From: Isoetes taiwanensis
Lineage: Eukaryota; Streptophyta; Lycopodiopsida; Isoetales; Isoetaceae
Length of the DNA: 64,000 nt
NCBI GenBank assembly: GCA_021234155.1
Contig: JAJEKV010000035.1
Location: forward strand, 1,490,001-1,554,000
Direction: 5' to 3'
Shown here in pieces: positions 49,430 through 60,060 of the stretch. Under the pieces are notes generated by a model, which was given only the letters and a program-made list of their open reading frames with translations, did not search any database and was not told where the DNA came from. Position numbers and translations under genes: made by a program. Each line of letters opens with the position of its first letter. Within the stretch, counting starts at the first letter, position 1.

Positions 49430-51036
49430 ATGCTCTATGTTCTACAAGAGGATTTCTATTTTATGGTGTAAGGTTTTATGGCAGAGGCCTTTATCGATAT
49501 CCAAACTTGCCAGTTACATTTGGCTCTATTTTTGCACGAACTTACACAAACAACTGCAAAACATTTGATATGGTGGTTAATCAAAATGGGGTTTGACACG
49601 TTCTAGATATAAGACAGGAAAATACAAAACTACAAACAACTGTCTATTGCATGCAATGCCACTTTTATCCGACGGGGAGCTTGATTCCAACTATTTTAGA
49701 CCCTAATCGCAAGGCAAAGGCACTATGAATAATCAGCACCTTCATAAGGAAACCATAATATTAGTGAATGTTTTGAGATAACAATTTGTGACTACGAGAA
49801 AAGTAATAATTATTATGCAGTTGGTAGTTGTTGCATCATTTGCATCTGGGATGAATGTATCTCTGGGTTCTTTCTCTAATTCCTCTTGTGTCAATAGGGC
49901 TTGAAGGTAGTGTAAGAATTACAGATCAAATTTTAGCATTACGGACCCTAGGCTTTGTTTGTATTTTCCATGGTTGTAGATATAGAAGGGAAGCCAAAAA
50001 TTAGGCCCTTGAAAATGGCTTTGGCATGGTGCTCTATGTATTAAGACAAGCTGCTCAAAAATAGTGTTGTTTGGCGTAAAGAGAATGTGAGCTTGATCGG
50101 GTTATGTCAAATAGTTTGGTTCTCACACTATCAAGCATTGCAAGGATGCACCATTTTTACATATCCGTTGAGCCCCAATTGAGCTCGATTGCGGAAAGAT
50201 ACCCATATTCCAAGTTATCTCCTTTTCGTATATCGAAGTCATCTCCTTCCGGCAATACCTTACGGCGATTCGTAGCTGCTCTCTACCTCCTAGGCAATTC
50301 ATGGCATTACGGGTTTGTTTGTTGAGACAAATAGTTCTGATCTAGTTGATGGTTTACATGGTATTGCGAAGGACATCATTTGAATTTTAGAAAGCGTTGT
50401 CCGGATTAATAAGTTTGTCATGGAGGGTCTAGGCTGGAGATGTAGAGTTGATTTGCAAGACTTTGCAAGTCGAGCATAAAAGCTGTTTTATTTCGACTTG
50501 AAGGAAAATCGAGGGGAAGATATCGAAGATATCGAGAAAAGACATCGATTCGAGATCTACAATAATAGTGCGGAGTTACGGCATTATATGGTTTGTAGAT
50601 TTGAGTTGTATGTAGCATGACAATATGCATGGGAAAGTACATTATCGCGAGCAAATCGGTGCAACCTTACGGTTTTACTTTTTTGTGAGGCACATGTACG
50701 TCCGGTCATCTTAATTTATGTTGTACTAATAATCCACGCCGTGACAATCTCATCTATGCATTATCTTTGTTGAAGTTAGTTTGCAGTTTCGCCTTGGGAT
50801 ATTGGATGAGCTTACATGGTTGGAAATGGATGTGCTTTGAGCAAATTCATCCTGTGATATTTTCATTTAGTTAAAAAAAGTTTATAGAACAGCTAGAATA
50901 TGTTCAATGGACAGGTGCAACGTTTGTGTGTACTTATGACCACATTTTTCCAATGATGTAAGCATGATTATTTGCAAATGTCTATGGCAAGCTACCGATC
51001 CGAGGCGATCTTTGGCAAACCGCCCGGTCGGGGCTG
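49430..51036. other. E5 cargo between tweety-like and PPR pieces
   Basis: No named gene. Some frames (50,104-50,325, rich in Ser and Leu) are open but lack motifs. The stretch 50,400-50,700 is unusually rich in TCGA/ATCGA strings. Confidence 0.35.
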
Positions 51037-51039
51037 TAG

Positions 51040-51830
51040 TCCCTTGGACTACTAATTGCTGGATATGTCGAGGATGCACATGATGGCAATAAAGCACTAG
51101 AACTTCTTGAGTTGATGGAACTAGAGGGCATTTTTCCAGATCCTGTTGCTTATATGTGGGCATTAAAAACATGTGGCAATATAGGAGCCATGAACAAGGC
51201 CAAAGAGCTACACATAAAAATTACAAAAATGGGATTTGAAAAAGTTGTCCATGTTGGAAGTACTTTGATGGTCATATGTGTCAAATTCGGCTTAATTTCA
51301 AGGGCACAAGAAGTATTTGATAAGCTTCTTGTCTGTAGCAATGTTTGGTGGAATGTTCTAATTGCAGAATATGTGGAGCATAGGCTTAACTGTTAATAAA
51401 ATGCTTTGAGGAAATAAAACTGAAGGGCACTATTGCTGCAGTGCCTGTCACTTTTACTCGTATTTGCATGCAGTAATCTAGGAGCCATAGACAAAGAGGA
51501 GCTACATGCAATGGTTAGGGAAGAAAAATATGAAGGAGATGTACGAATTGGCAACACTTTAGACGCTATTCATGCTAAGTATGGTTTGCTTTTGGAGGCA
51601 GAGTTTTTTGCCGAGTTGCTAATACATGATGTTGTATCATGGAGTGCACTAATGGATGGTTATGCAGAACATGGACATGAGCAAGAAGCTTCGAAATGGT
51701 TTCGCCACATGAAAACACTAGGCATCCAGGCAGATGCTGTCACATTTATGAGCCTTTTGAAAGCTTTGAAGCCTTCTTGTTGGTAATGCTGTGGTGGATA
51801 TGCCATCACTAGAAGTTGCACGTGAAGCCT
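51040..51830 (+). pseudogene. PPR protein fragment in E5
   Basis: Two consecutive frames give several PPR repeats. Frame one (51,040-51,396): LLIAGYVEDAHDGNKALELL, IFPDPVAYMWALKTCGN, then ELHIKITKMGFEKVVHVGS, AQEVFDKLL and NVWWNVLIAEYVEH. Frame two (51,433-51,786): ACSNLGAIDKEELHAMV, VRIGNTLDAIHAKYG, HDVVSWSALMDGYAEHGHEQ, ADAVTFMSLLKAL. A shift near 51,396-51,430 and another near 51,780 break it; both ends are missing. PPR proteins bind organellar RNA and take part in its editing and processing. The P-L-S type repeat text is typical of early-diverging vascular plants. The fragment lies wholly within E5. Confidence 0.8.
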
Positions 51831-53290
51831 CAACTTCGAGACGTCCTTTTATGGACTTCAATGATAAAGGATTATGGCATCTATCTTTAAGATATTTTTT
51901 CCAAGTCAATTCTTTATATTGTGGAATTAGACATTGCTTTCCATTAAAACAACATTTGCAGTGGTCATTAGAAAGTGCACTATACTTTATGATCATTTAA
52001 GAAAAAAAAATCATTATGGTCCACATGGAATGGACTCTTAATGTGTAGAGCCTAAATATGGTTAAATCCATTGCTGCGCTTTGTATATATTTCCTCTTTG
52101 TATATGTTTCGTATTTCATTTTATTCTTGCATGTCATTAGCCATGAAATTATATGCCACAATTAAATGGCAGATAGTTTGCACTATTGTCTGAATATTCT
52201 ATGCTATTTGCATGGCATTGGTATATGTCATATATGGAACAATAGGATTATATAGGGAGTAAAGTAAAAGTCTATCACGCTTGAGGGTCCAGTGGTAGAT
52301 CATACTTGCTACATAATATCTATTCGTGGATTATGAAATCTTCCCTTAGGGCATCTCATCAACAGACGTTTATGAATGCAAATTGCTTATATGAAACACA
52401 TGTAATAATGATCTAATACCTAGACAAATACAGGAGATCAAGTTTGCATATTTTTTTTCATGATTTGGATGAATACTCAATATTAACCATTGACATTCAA
52501 ACAATAAGGGGAATACAATAATGAGCAATACCGTAAAATAGTAAGCTTCCACTTCTCGACGGGCCAAGCTCTTCAAGTAAAGATAAAATGGCATGCTAAA
52601 AAAAAAATATATGCAATCATGCATGTCCATCTGCAAATGCAAGACATGGGTGGCTATAGTGTATCTTTTTTTATGGTTTAGATGTTGTTGTCATTGCCTC
52701 CTACAAGGAGGGTGTCAATTTCTTGAGAATTTGGGAGTCAAAATAGTAAAGAATAATACCACTACACTAAAAACATTTAGGGATGTTCAATGTTTACACC
52801 AATATGTAAGGAAGGTGTAAGGGATACCTAGACCATGGAATTTATCTTCTTTATATTAGCACAAATGCAAAGTTTGCCATGTGATATGCACCTTCCTTCA
52901 AAATGTCAAAAAATGATCTCCTGGAATGTTAGGGGTATCGTGTGCGAATCTAGTTGCATCCTTCACACTTGGTGTGTTTTGCATGGAATCTTAGGAGGAA
53001 TGGTACAACCGCTCATGATTCATTGATCAACTAAACAAAGCGTATTGAACACTTAGCATCAGAATGCAAGTTTTGGTGTTCCTTTATAAGTACAAGCTTT
53101 TGATGCATGTGAAATATGATATTAGGGTAAGCATAAGCATAAGGAAAACATGGCGTTAGAACACAATTTTTGGTGTTCTTCTACAAGTAGAAGCTTTCAC
53201 TATATGTGAAATCTTGGGATTAGCATGACCCTTGCTATTAGACGCTATACTTATGCCTGCGACACAAGTTAGGGATGATAAAAATCCTCA
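51831..53290. other. E5 cargo downstream of PPR, no gene
   Basis: AT-rich. Strings around 53,060-53,210 (AAGCTTT(T/C)(G/A), GTGAAAT, TTTTGGTGTTC) occur twice as a diverged duplication of about 115 bp. Confidence 0.4.
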
Positions 53291-53299
53291 TAAACATTT

Positions 53300-53833
53300 T
53301 ATTCACATATTACCAGGCGATTTTGTACAATCCATCATAGTATAACCACGTGCCCTAACTTATGCTTGCAACACAAGTCGAGGATGATAAAATCTTCATA
53401 AACATTTACACCACAAACTACCAATCAATTTTGTAGTGCCCGCAATTTTGTAGTATAACCACTTCCACTAACTTATGCCATAGCGAAAGTCGGGGGTGGT
53501 AAACATCTTTGTAAGCATTTTAACCACATTAAGTAATGCAAACATCTTGAGAATGTTACCTCTAGGGTGTGCTTTGTAGTGTGTCTACGAGTTTCTTCAA
53601 GGAACCTTGCTATAATATTAAGGAATACTCGGAGTATCTTGGGTAATCTTAATACATTCCTAGAAACCTCGTAGAATCTTATAGAATCTCTCTAGATTAT
53701 TGGGTAGTTTTAAATTTTGGTGAATTTAGAAACCTTATAGAATGTTGGGAAATCTATACTTCCAATGTACGTACATTTGACTTTGTACACTCCCTCATAG
53801 TACAAATACTTGTATATATCTGTTATATATATA
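53300..53833 (+). repeat. E5 tail with three successive tail copies
   Basis: ACCAGGCGATTTTGTACAAT + CATAGTATAACCAC (about 53,319), ACCAATCAATTTTGTAGTGC + GTAGTATAACCAC (about 53,419) and GACTTTGTACACTCCCTCAT + AGTACAAATACTTG (53,779) are variants of the E1 tail CCAGGCGACTTTGTATACTC + TTATAGTACAAAGACTTG. Each decayed copy is preceded by ACTTATGC(T/C)TGC(A/G)ACACAAGT-like text. Confidence 0.7.
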
Positions 53834-53847
53834 CAATTATATAAGCA

Positions 53848-53946
53848 CCCCCCTTATTTCTAGAGATTTTGGTGTCGCAGCGTGGTAGATCGGATACGAG
53901 ATCAGCGGTTCACCGCGGCGACAAAAATCTCTAGGAAAGAAGGGGG
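53848..53946. repeat. E6 head hairpin with about 30-bp arms
   Basis: The left arm (53,848-53,879) reads CCCCCTTATTTCTAGAGATT + TTGGTGTCGC and the right arm (53,915-53,946) GCGACAAAAATCTCTAG + GAAAGAAGGGGG; reversed they agree with few mismatches. The GAGATTTTGGTGTCGC part is shared with the E5 head, where no such partner exists, so E6 gained or kept an inverted copy. Confidence 0.85.
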
Positions 53947-54059
53947 CTATTTTAAATTGATCTCATCCGTCGAGATGTGCTTAATGGTGGCCAAGATTGA
54001 AAGCCCTCTTATTTGGGGCTTTTAATCTAAAGCGTTAATTTGTTGTCAATGGTGAGATT

Positions 54060-57000
54060 TAGCCATGGAAGTTCGAAATTTACGGAAAGGAAAAGGATCT
54101 CTTTGCAGCGTGCTCCCAATTTCTTTTCCCTTGCCTTGGTAGGGATGCATTAGCATAAGCCTTTTTCCCCCTCTGCTTTCCAATTTGGAGCATCCGGGAG
54201 TTCAAATTTGTGACTTCTTTGCTTTTCAAATCGTGAATTTTGTATCTTGGATTTTTTGGTCGGACGGTTGATAATGTCACGATTTGTAGGGCAAACAAAC
54301 AACAAGAGTGAGTTGATGAAATTCTCGGACTCGATTTAGCCTTTTGGTGGAGCTACAACCCAGTTGAGATACTTTTTGTTGCATTTCTAATCGATTGCCA
54401 CTGTATTGTTTCTGGTGGAAAATTTACTCGGATTCATGGGCGGATTTCTTACGGCATAGGGTCATTTCTTAGGCTCGGCTTTTGTGTTGCGGACTTTCAT
54501 TTGGAGTTGGATTTCATATTTAGCGAGGAAGTAAACTATTAGGGCTCTTGCTTTTGCATTGCTTGATTTATCTCCGTTTATGAGGAACACACGACTATTA
54601 TTCTACTGTTTTCATTGCGACATTGGATCAAAGCATCGAGGCATGCAACATTTTTTCTAAAATGTAGATTCGGTGTTTAATGCGGTGCCCGGAGATTCGA
54701 ACTCAATAGCACAAAACAGGGATATTTTACGCTTCCATTCTTTATATCAACTATTTGGGTGGCTTTTTTTTTGGATCTTGGTTGTGTTGTTCTCAAATCA
54801 TGTCTTGGTCATGTAGTTATGATCGGCGAAGTCGTCATCTTTAGCCGTTGCTTATTTTTCTAGCCTATGCTTCATGGCGCATTTGTTTGAATCGGTCCTA
54901 CATTATCCTCCATCGAGTTGGGCATTTCACGCATTCGAGTTTTATTTGTCCGGGTGAAGGGACATGAAGGTATTTTCGGGATTTTGCTCGGTTTTGCAGA
55001 GGTCTCTTTCCACTTCCCTAAATTTTTTCTTTTTGGTTATATCTAACACAGTTGTTTAAACATGGGTAACATATGATCGGTATGCCGCTAAGATGGTGAT
55101 TTTTTTGTTCAAGGCAGTTTAGAATGGTTGCCGATCGGTCCCAATCGATTTGGTGAATCGATGGTGGGACATTCTATAGCTAAAACGGATTATAAACCTT
55201 ATGGCTTGCATTCCAGTCACCATTTTAATCATTTTGTTGAATACGTGTGGCGGCAACCATCGTTTGCATGAAATTGCGGCAAGGTAGATGAAAGTCATTC
55301 ATATCGAGAACTTTGTATGACAATCGTGATTTCCCTCTTTTGTTGTCTTTGGATATGATGGATCAAGGGCATTCTCAAGGATTGGCTTCCTAGGGAAACA
55401 TGTGGACTATGTCTTATGCCCACGTTTTGAAAATAAAATCCTAGGGAAATCTTAAATGCGTAGCTTTTCTTATCTTGCATGTGTTGATATATTGTTTTTG
55501 ACGATAAATGGCTTGGATTCATGATGTTGAAGTTCTTAGGCTTTGATCACGGATATAGATTGTTTGACCCAAGCTCGGAGAAAAGGTGTAGAAATGGAAT
55601 TTAAATTCGAAGTTAAAAAAGTCATGTTATCCTTTTGCGGCGGTTCCTATAGGGTTTAACTAAGATACATTTTTCTTTCAGATTGGATATTAAGGCTTGG
55701 GTGTGCGAGGTTGAGAATATCGTTGATTCCTTAACAAGGAACAAATGTCTTTTGCGTATTAGACAAGTAAGACCTTCTAACTCAAGCTCGATTGCCTTAG
55801 TCAAGCGGTAAATCGCCATAGCCATGTTTTGATGTTGCAACTTTGTTGGCGATCATTGCAAGATTGAGCTTCCTCCTATCGGACAAGCGCCGTGTGCAGT
55901 TTTGTCCATGAATAGACCTATTAGTAGAGGAGATATAAGTTCGTCAAACTGTTGCTCTCTTTTCACTACAGTATTGAAGGTACATTTTTAAATTATGAGT
56001 TGCAGTATATTATGTTTTTAAAGCATAGTGTGTTTCTCAACAAGCATGGGTATTACTGAGATATACGCAATTTTCTTATCGAAGGTTCTTGAATGGCAGA
56101 GGTCAAGGAATAGAATGAACTGTATGGTGAAGGTGAAGGTGGAAAAGGCAACAACTTAGTTACTTTTGCCGTTTAATTGCCTCTAAGAGTTCGTTACATT
56201 TTGCAGAGCTTTGATGCAATCGTTAACTGGAGACAGTGTAAATACGGTCATCTTCAACTGTTAATCCTTTCGTGTCTAATTGAGAAGTAAGATGCACAGA
56301 GCTGTCTTTGCCCACCTAGAGTGCATAGCCTCTAAAGTTGGAAATTCTAGAAACTTCAAGCAAAATCATTGGGTTTTTGCTTCCTTCATTTTTAGCACTT
56401 TTGCACAAGCGGTATAGGGTTTCAAGCACTCGAGACTATCGGCGTTTGCAGCTACACGGGTTTTGTGCACGTGGATGCATTTTCTATCGTTTGATTTCAT
56501 CTACTGGTGGGGAAAATCGTTGAAATTCAGTTGGTTATGTCTGCGCTGAGGAAATTGAATCTGTTATGTCATGCATGTCTTAAATGTGTTGTGTTTGCGG
56601 GGAAGGGATAAGGATTTACTCTGATTTAGATTTCCGATTCTGTGCTGGTAGCGCATTCGCTTAATCTTGAAGAAGGCCATAAAAGGCATGAACCGGACCA
56701 GAAATTGGTTCTGGATGGCCGATTGGATTTGAGATGCCAAAAAGGATGTTTTTGCACTGTGCAAATAGGGCTTTTGCAAATCGTCCATGAGGAGACATGT
56801 CTTTGGGGTATTGGGGTAAAAAGCTTAGGCATCTTGAGCAATGTCCTTTTTCTTTCTATATTTACGTAAACAATCCTATCTTGGAGGCAAATAGCAGTTC
56901 CTTCTTGGCACGGATAAAAATCGTGGAGGCCTAATCCTAAGGCTCAAATCTTTGCATGATTTTTTGCCTTAAGCGGCTTCTCCAAATTAGTTGTGAAGCT

Positions 57001-57170
57001 TGCGTGAATGTGGCCCCTAATGCTTCCTAGCATCTATCGAATCCTTGATAAGCACTTTCTGCGATGGTGGTGTTGGGTAGTTGGTTGAAAGCCCAACTAG
57101 TAAGCTTCATGCTTTACTTATTGCCTTTTCATGGAATGGTGTCTTGGTGCTGCCAGAACTGGAAAAACTT
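54060..57170. other. E6 cargo, 5' part, no named gene
   Basis: Roughly 3 kb with mixed composition and short frames on both strands. Plant-promoter-like text may be included, but nothing diagnostic was found. A frame at 56,642-56,869 (LNLEEGHKRHEPDQKLVLDG and following) is open without a domain. Confidence 0.35.
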
Positions 57171-57179
57171 TGAGCTTAA

Positions 57180-57719
57180 TCAGCCGTTCTCCAATGCTTG
57201 AAAGATCGACAAGATGGTAAACCCAATACTTGTGATTTTAAAATTCACAATAAGAAAAACAATTACGATGAGCACGATTCGATGGGGATTTTTCTTGAAG
57301 CGAAGGAATTAGTTGGCAAAGAGAGAAAGGATAATAGTCACTTAAAAAAAGCGGTGTAAAGTTTCTACCAAAGTTCATCAAGTTACCTTTGGTGGTGAAA
57401 GTGAAGAAGGACCTAGGTTAAAGGACGCGTAGATAAAGTTAATGCTCCTCATTCTTGGAGAATTTAGAGCTTGATGATATTTTTTTTGATTGAGGATTAT
57501 GATAGTGATTCGAGTTCTTTGGAGGGAGCAAGTAAAAGCGGAAGCCCAAACAATCCTTATGTAGCGGCGATTGATGAGCCCATAGAATCCTTAAGTAGCA
57601 GCGGTGATGATCCCGATGATAATGATTGTGTTGAGGTTAAAAGCGTGGACGAGAAGGCCACGAAACCTTTTTTTTCACCGGAGAACACATTCTCGGCTCT
57701 CGGTTTATCATCGAGTTAA
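57180..57719 (+). pseudogene. acidic serine-rich coding fragment, unrecognised
   Basis: One frame (57,190-57,356) reads LKDRQDGKPNTCDFKIHNKK then DEHDSMGIFLEAKELVG; after shifts a second frame (57,471-57,719) reads EDYDSDSSSLEGASKSGSPN, ESLSSSGDDPDDNDCVEV and ends FSPENTFSALGLSSS-stop. The Asp/Glu/Ser-rich text looks like a disordered region of a nuclear protein, but no domain identifies it. Two shifts or stops lie between the parts. It may be a captured, decayed gene end. Confidence 0.4.
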
Positions 57720-57939
57720 AGTGAACCCCATTTGCATCAACATTGGAAGTGGTGGCTCTTGGTTCCCAAAAGGCATTGTGCATTAATCACGGTAATATGA
57801 TTTGCATGTGTGGCGTTGATGTCTTGCTGAAGAGATGATGTTTTAAAGTGTAGATTACTTGCTTTATTGCTTCTACCTATGGTTGATTTGAAAAATGTGA
57901 ATCTTAGCATCTTTGGAGATTGTAAAGTTTGTTAACATC

Positions 57940-58860
57940 TTTGTGCTTCTATGAACCTTGAGGTACTAAGGCATAGGAGTGTTGCAGAATTAACGAGCAT
58001 TGCATTGATATGCAAAAGAAAAGACACGCAAGGTGGGTTAACCGGTTTGATAAAGATTCCTTCAAAAGTGCCCCCGGATCTGCTATTTCAGGATGCGATG
58101 GGAGATTCAAATTGAGTGCACATAAGCGAGGTGGAATTGGCACCATGCATAAAAGAGTATGGTAAAGCAAGAAATAGGGTAAACGCCAACATGGACCATG
58201 GTAGTGTCAAATTCAAGGTGCGCTTCTCCTTCTAGATTAGTTGCCAATAGCCACACATTGATCGACACACTGCGGAGGTTCTGCAACAGAAAAAAAAAAA
58301 ATATGGTCTCTTTGTGTCAAACTTTAACGTCAAATACTCAAATAATTGAACAAATGCAATTAAATCTACAGTATATTAGATGTGAGATTCTTTGGCACCA
58401 TAATGAACTTGTTTTTTTGAATTAATAGGTTTGTGCTAGAGTGTAAAATGGGTTCGAGGCAAATCTTTTGTAAAATAATGTTGAAAAAGACTCTCACGAT
58501 TGGTTGGCAATACTCTAGTAGCGGACACTGCAATTCCATTTTAGCTAAGAGAGGTAAAGTTCTTACCTTTGGTTTTATATGGATACGTTTCTTCCAGAGT
58601 TTGTTGACGCCGATGGAGGTTACCAATCTTTGCATGTGAGCTGCCAAACACAAAGCAGTATCAAATGGATGTGCTTGAAGCCGATAAGATTGTGCATACG
58701 AGATGCTATGCCCTGCGATCCTCGAGGAATATGGTATACAGCGGACCCATCGAGTTCTAATTCTCACAAGAGGGCAAAAAGAAATGCCGTGATGAGGGTA
58801 TACATCACAAAGGTCATGTAAAGAGGCTTTACTTTGCGGTTGCTACTGAGAATGTCGCGT
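57940..58860 (+). pseudogene. interrupted coding-like stretch, unrecognised
   Basis: Successive frames carry protein-like text: LTSIALICKRKDTQGGLTGL with IKIPSKVPPDLLFQDAMGDS (about 57,990-58,110), then FVDADGGYQSLHVSCQTQ (about 58,597) and AMPCDPRGIWYTADPSS (58,708). Stops and shifts interrupt it. I cannot name the family. Confidence 0.3.
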
Positions 58861-58929
58861 GGGCGTTCTTATAGTTAAATGTCTGTTGTTTTGGCGTGCA
58901 AAGCGGTTTACCGGTAGCTAACCTTTTGA

Positions 58930-59206
58930 TTTGGGTGAAAGCTTGACCAAAAAATCGTCATATCCATTATTGTATTTAGCCAAGCTGTCTTTATGATTTC
59001 GGCCTTTGTGGCCACATGTCCTCTTAACACCGTATATTACATTGAGATTGCTAAAATGTTCAAAATATATGTTCAAAATTGTATAAAGGGAACAATAAGG
59101 GGTTTATTTATGGGAATCGGACCATGCACAACGCGTGCTTTCGGTGATGTAGGAATTATGGTCTCGTTTTTGAAGTCATGAAGCACTTTATTTGTCAGGG
59201 TTGAAG
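58930..59206 (+). pseudogene. mitochondrial carrier family fragment
   Basis: The frame reads IVISIIVFSQAVFMISAFVA then TCPLNTV, followed by YVQNCIKGTIRGLFMGIGPC and TTRAFGDVGIMVS. A membrane helix ending in P-x-N/D-x-x-x, about 20 residues later a K/R-rich matrix segment, and G-L-x-x-G-x-x-P-x-x-x-R before a last helix are the signature of solute carriers of the mitochondrial inner membrane; the P-x-[DE]-x-x-[KR] motif is altered to PLNTVY. A one-base shift near 59,166 moves the last residues (FEVMKHFICQG) into another frame. Only the last third of the three-repeat protein is present. Confidence 0.5.
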
Positions 59207-59212
59207 CTCTCC

Positions 59213-59734
59213 TCAAAGATTAAACCATGTAGAGGTCATCTCAAGTTCCATTTCCAGGAGAATAGACCTTTTGCCCTTTGTGATTAACCAGAATATGGAA
59301 TATGCATGAATAGGATTTTTGTTTAAAACTCTGTGCGATAATGCCTGTGAGCATTTAAATTGATGGATGGCTTCAACATTTCTTTTGCTTTCATAGCTTC
59401 CTGCCCGTAAGAAATTAGTGGGTTTGTTTTTCATGTGTTTTTCTTGAATGGATACTTCTGTTTCGGAAGAGGATGATATTTTGAAATTGCATCCAAGAGC
59501 TTTGTGGCTTGATTTCATGGCCATAAAATTCATTGCAGGAAATCCGTTTTGCTTACTAGATGTGGGTTCTTCAGGCGCTTCTGCAGATATGTGGATAAAC
59601 CCAGACACATGTATATAGATATGGAGGCTTTTCCAGAAAGGATAGAAAAATTTCAAACCATTGACCTGGATGTAGATATCAAATTTCTCTATCTTAGCTA
59701 AGGGCCCGTCTTTTTGGGCATGAACATCGGTCAT
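59213..59734 (-). other. 173-codon minus-strand open frame, unrecognised
   Basis: This is one of the longest open frames in the window: it begins MTDVHAQKDGPLAKIEKFDI and contains GFIHISAEAPEEPTSS and SSSETEVSIQEKHM. It lies antisense between the carrier and PPR fragments of E6. No signal peptide, membrane segment or domain is recognised. Length alone makes it worth noting, but AT-rich DNA can produce such a frame by chance. Confidence 0.25.
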
Positions 59735-60060
59735 GTTTGATGAAGTTGAAGATAATCTGGCAAGTTATTGACATATTTTGGCAAGATTATATGCCAAGTT
59801 CATGGATATCAGTGTTCAAAACTTTGGCTCTTCTTCAACAGGCAAGAACGCAAATGCATCTGTTTATATCTCATATTAATGGTTACATGCAAAAATGCAA
59901 GAAAGTGCTATGCATGTTGGTGAAGAACATTTATTGATGGGACTTAGATGATTTCATGAAGAAGTTAGTTTTGCTACCTTAATATCAGCTGGATGTTATA
60001 ATCTTATGCTTAAGAGCAATGTGGTTTTCATGCCAACAAAAAGCACTGATTGATTTGTTT
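59730..60060 (+). pseudogene. PPR protein fragment in E6, decayed
   Basis: The text MFDEVEDNLASY-stop-HILARLYAKFMDISVQNFG, then GKNANASVYISY, and FHEEVSFATLISAGC matches PPR order: F-D-x-x-x-x-x-N-x-x-S-Y-N, Y-A-K-x-G-D-I, and D-E-V-S-F-A-T-L-I-S-A-C. Stops and small indels are frequent. It is the second PPR relic inside the array, with a different sequence from that in E5. Confidence 0.5.

Larger units (their letters stand above)
46401..53825. mobile_element. array unit E5 (7.4 kb) with captured gene fragments
   Basis: E5 starts TATATATACAATTATATAAG and ends ACTTTGTACACTCCCTCATA then GTACAAATACTTG. The head carries TTATTTGGGGCTTTTGATCT and GAGGTGGCA (46,713 and 46,846) as in E1. The cargo is unrelated to E1-E3: tweety-like exons near 49.0-49.4 kb and a PPR fragment near 51.0-51.8 kb, both plus strand. 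The tail region holds two further decayed tail copies (53,300-53,465). No transposition protein is visible. Shared ends with different cargo are what gene-capturing elements show. Confidence 0.6.

Noticed and set aside
52835-53026. MISWNVRGI as the start of a LINE endonuclease
   Set aside because: The first residues fit, but the following text lacks the expected catalytic-domain pattern and soon stops.
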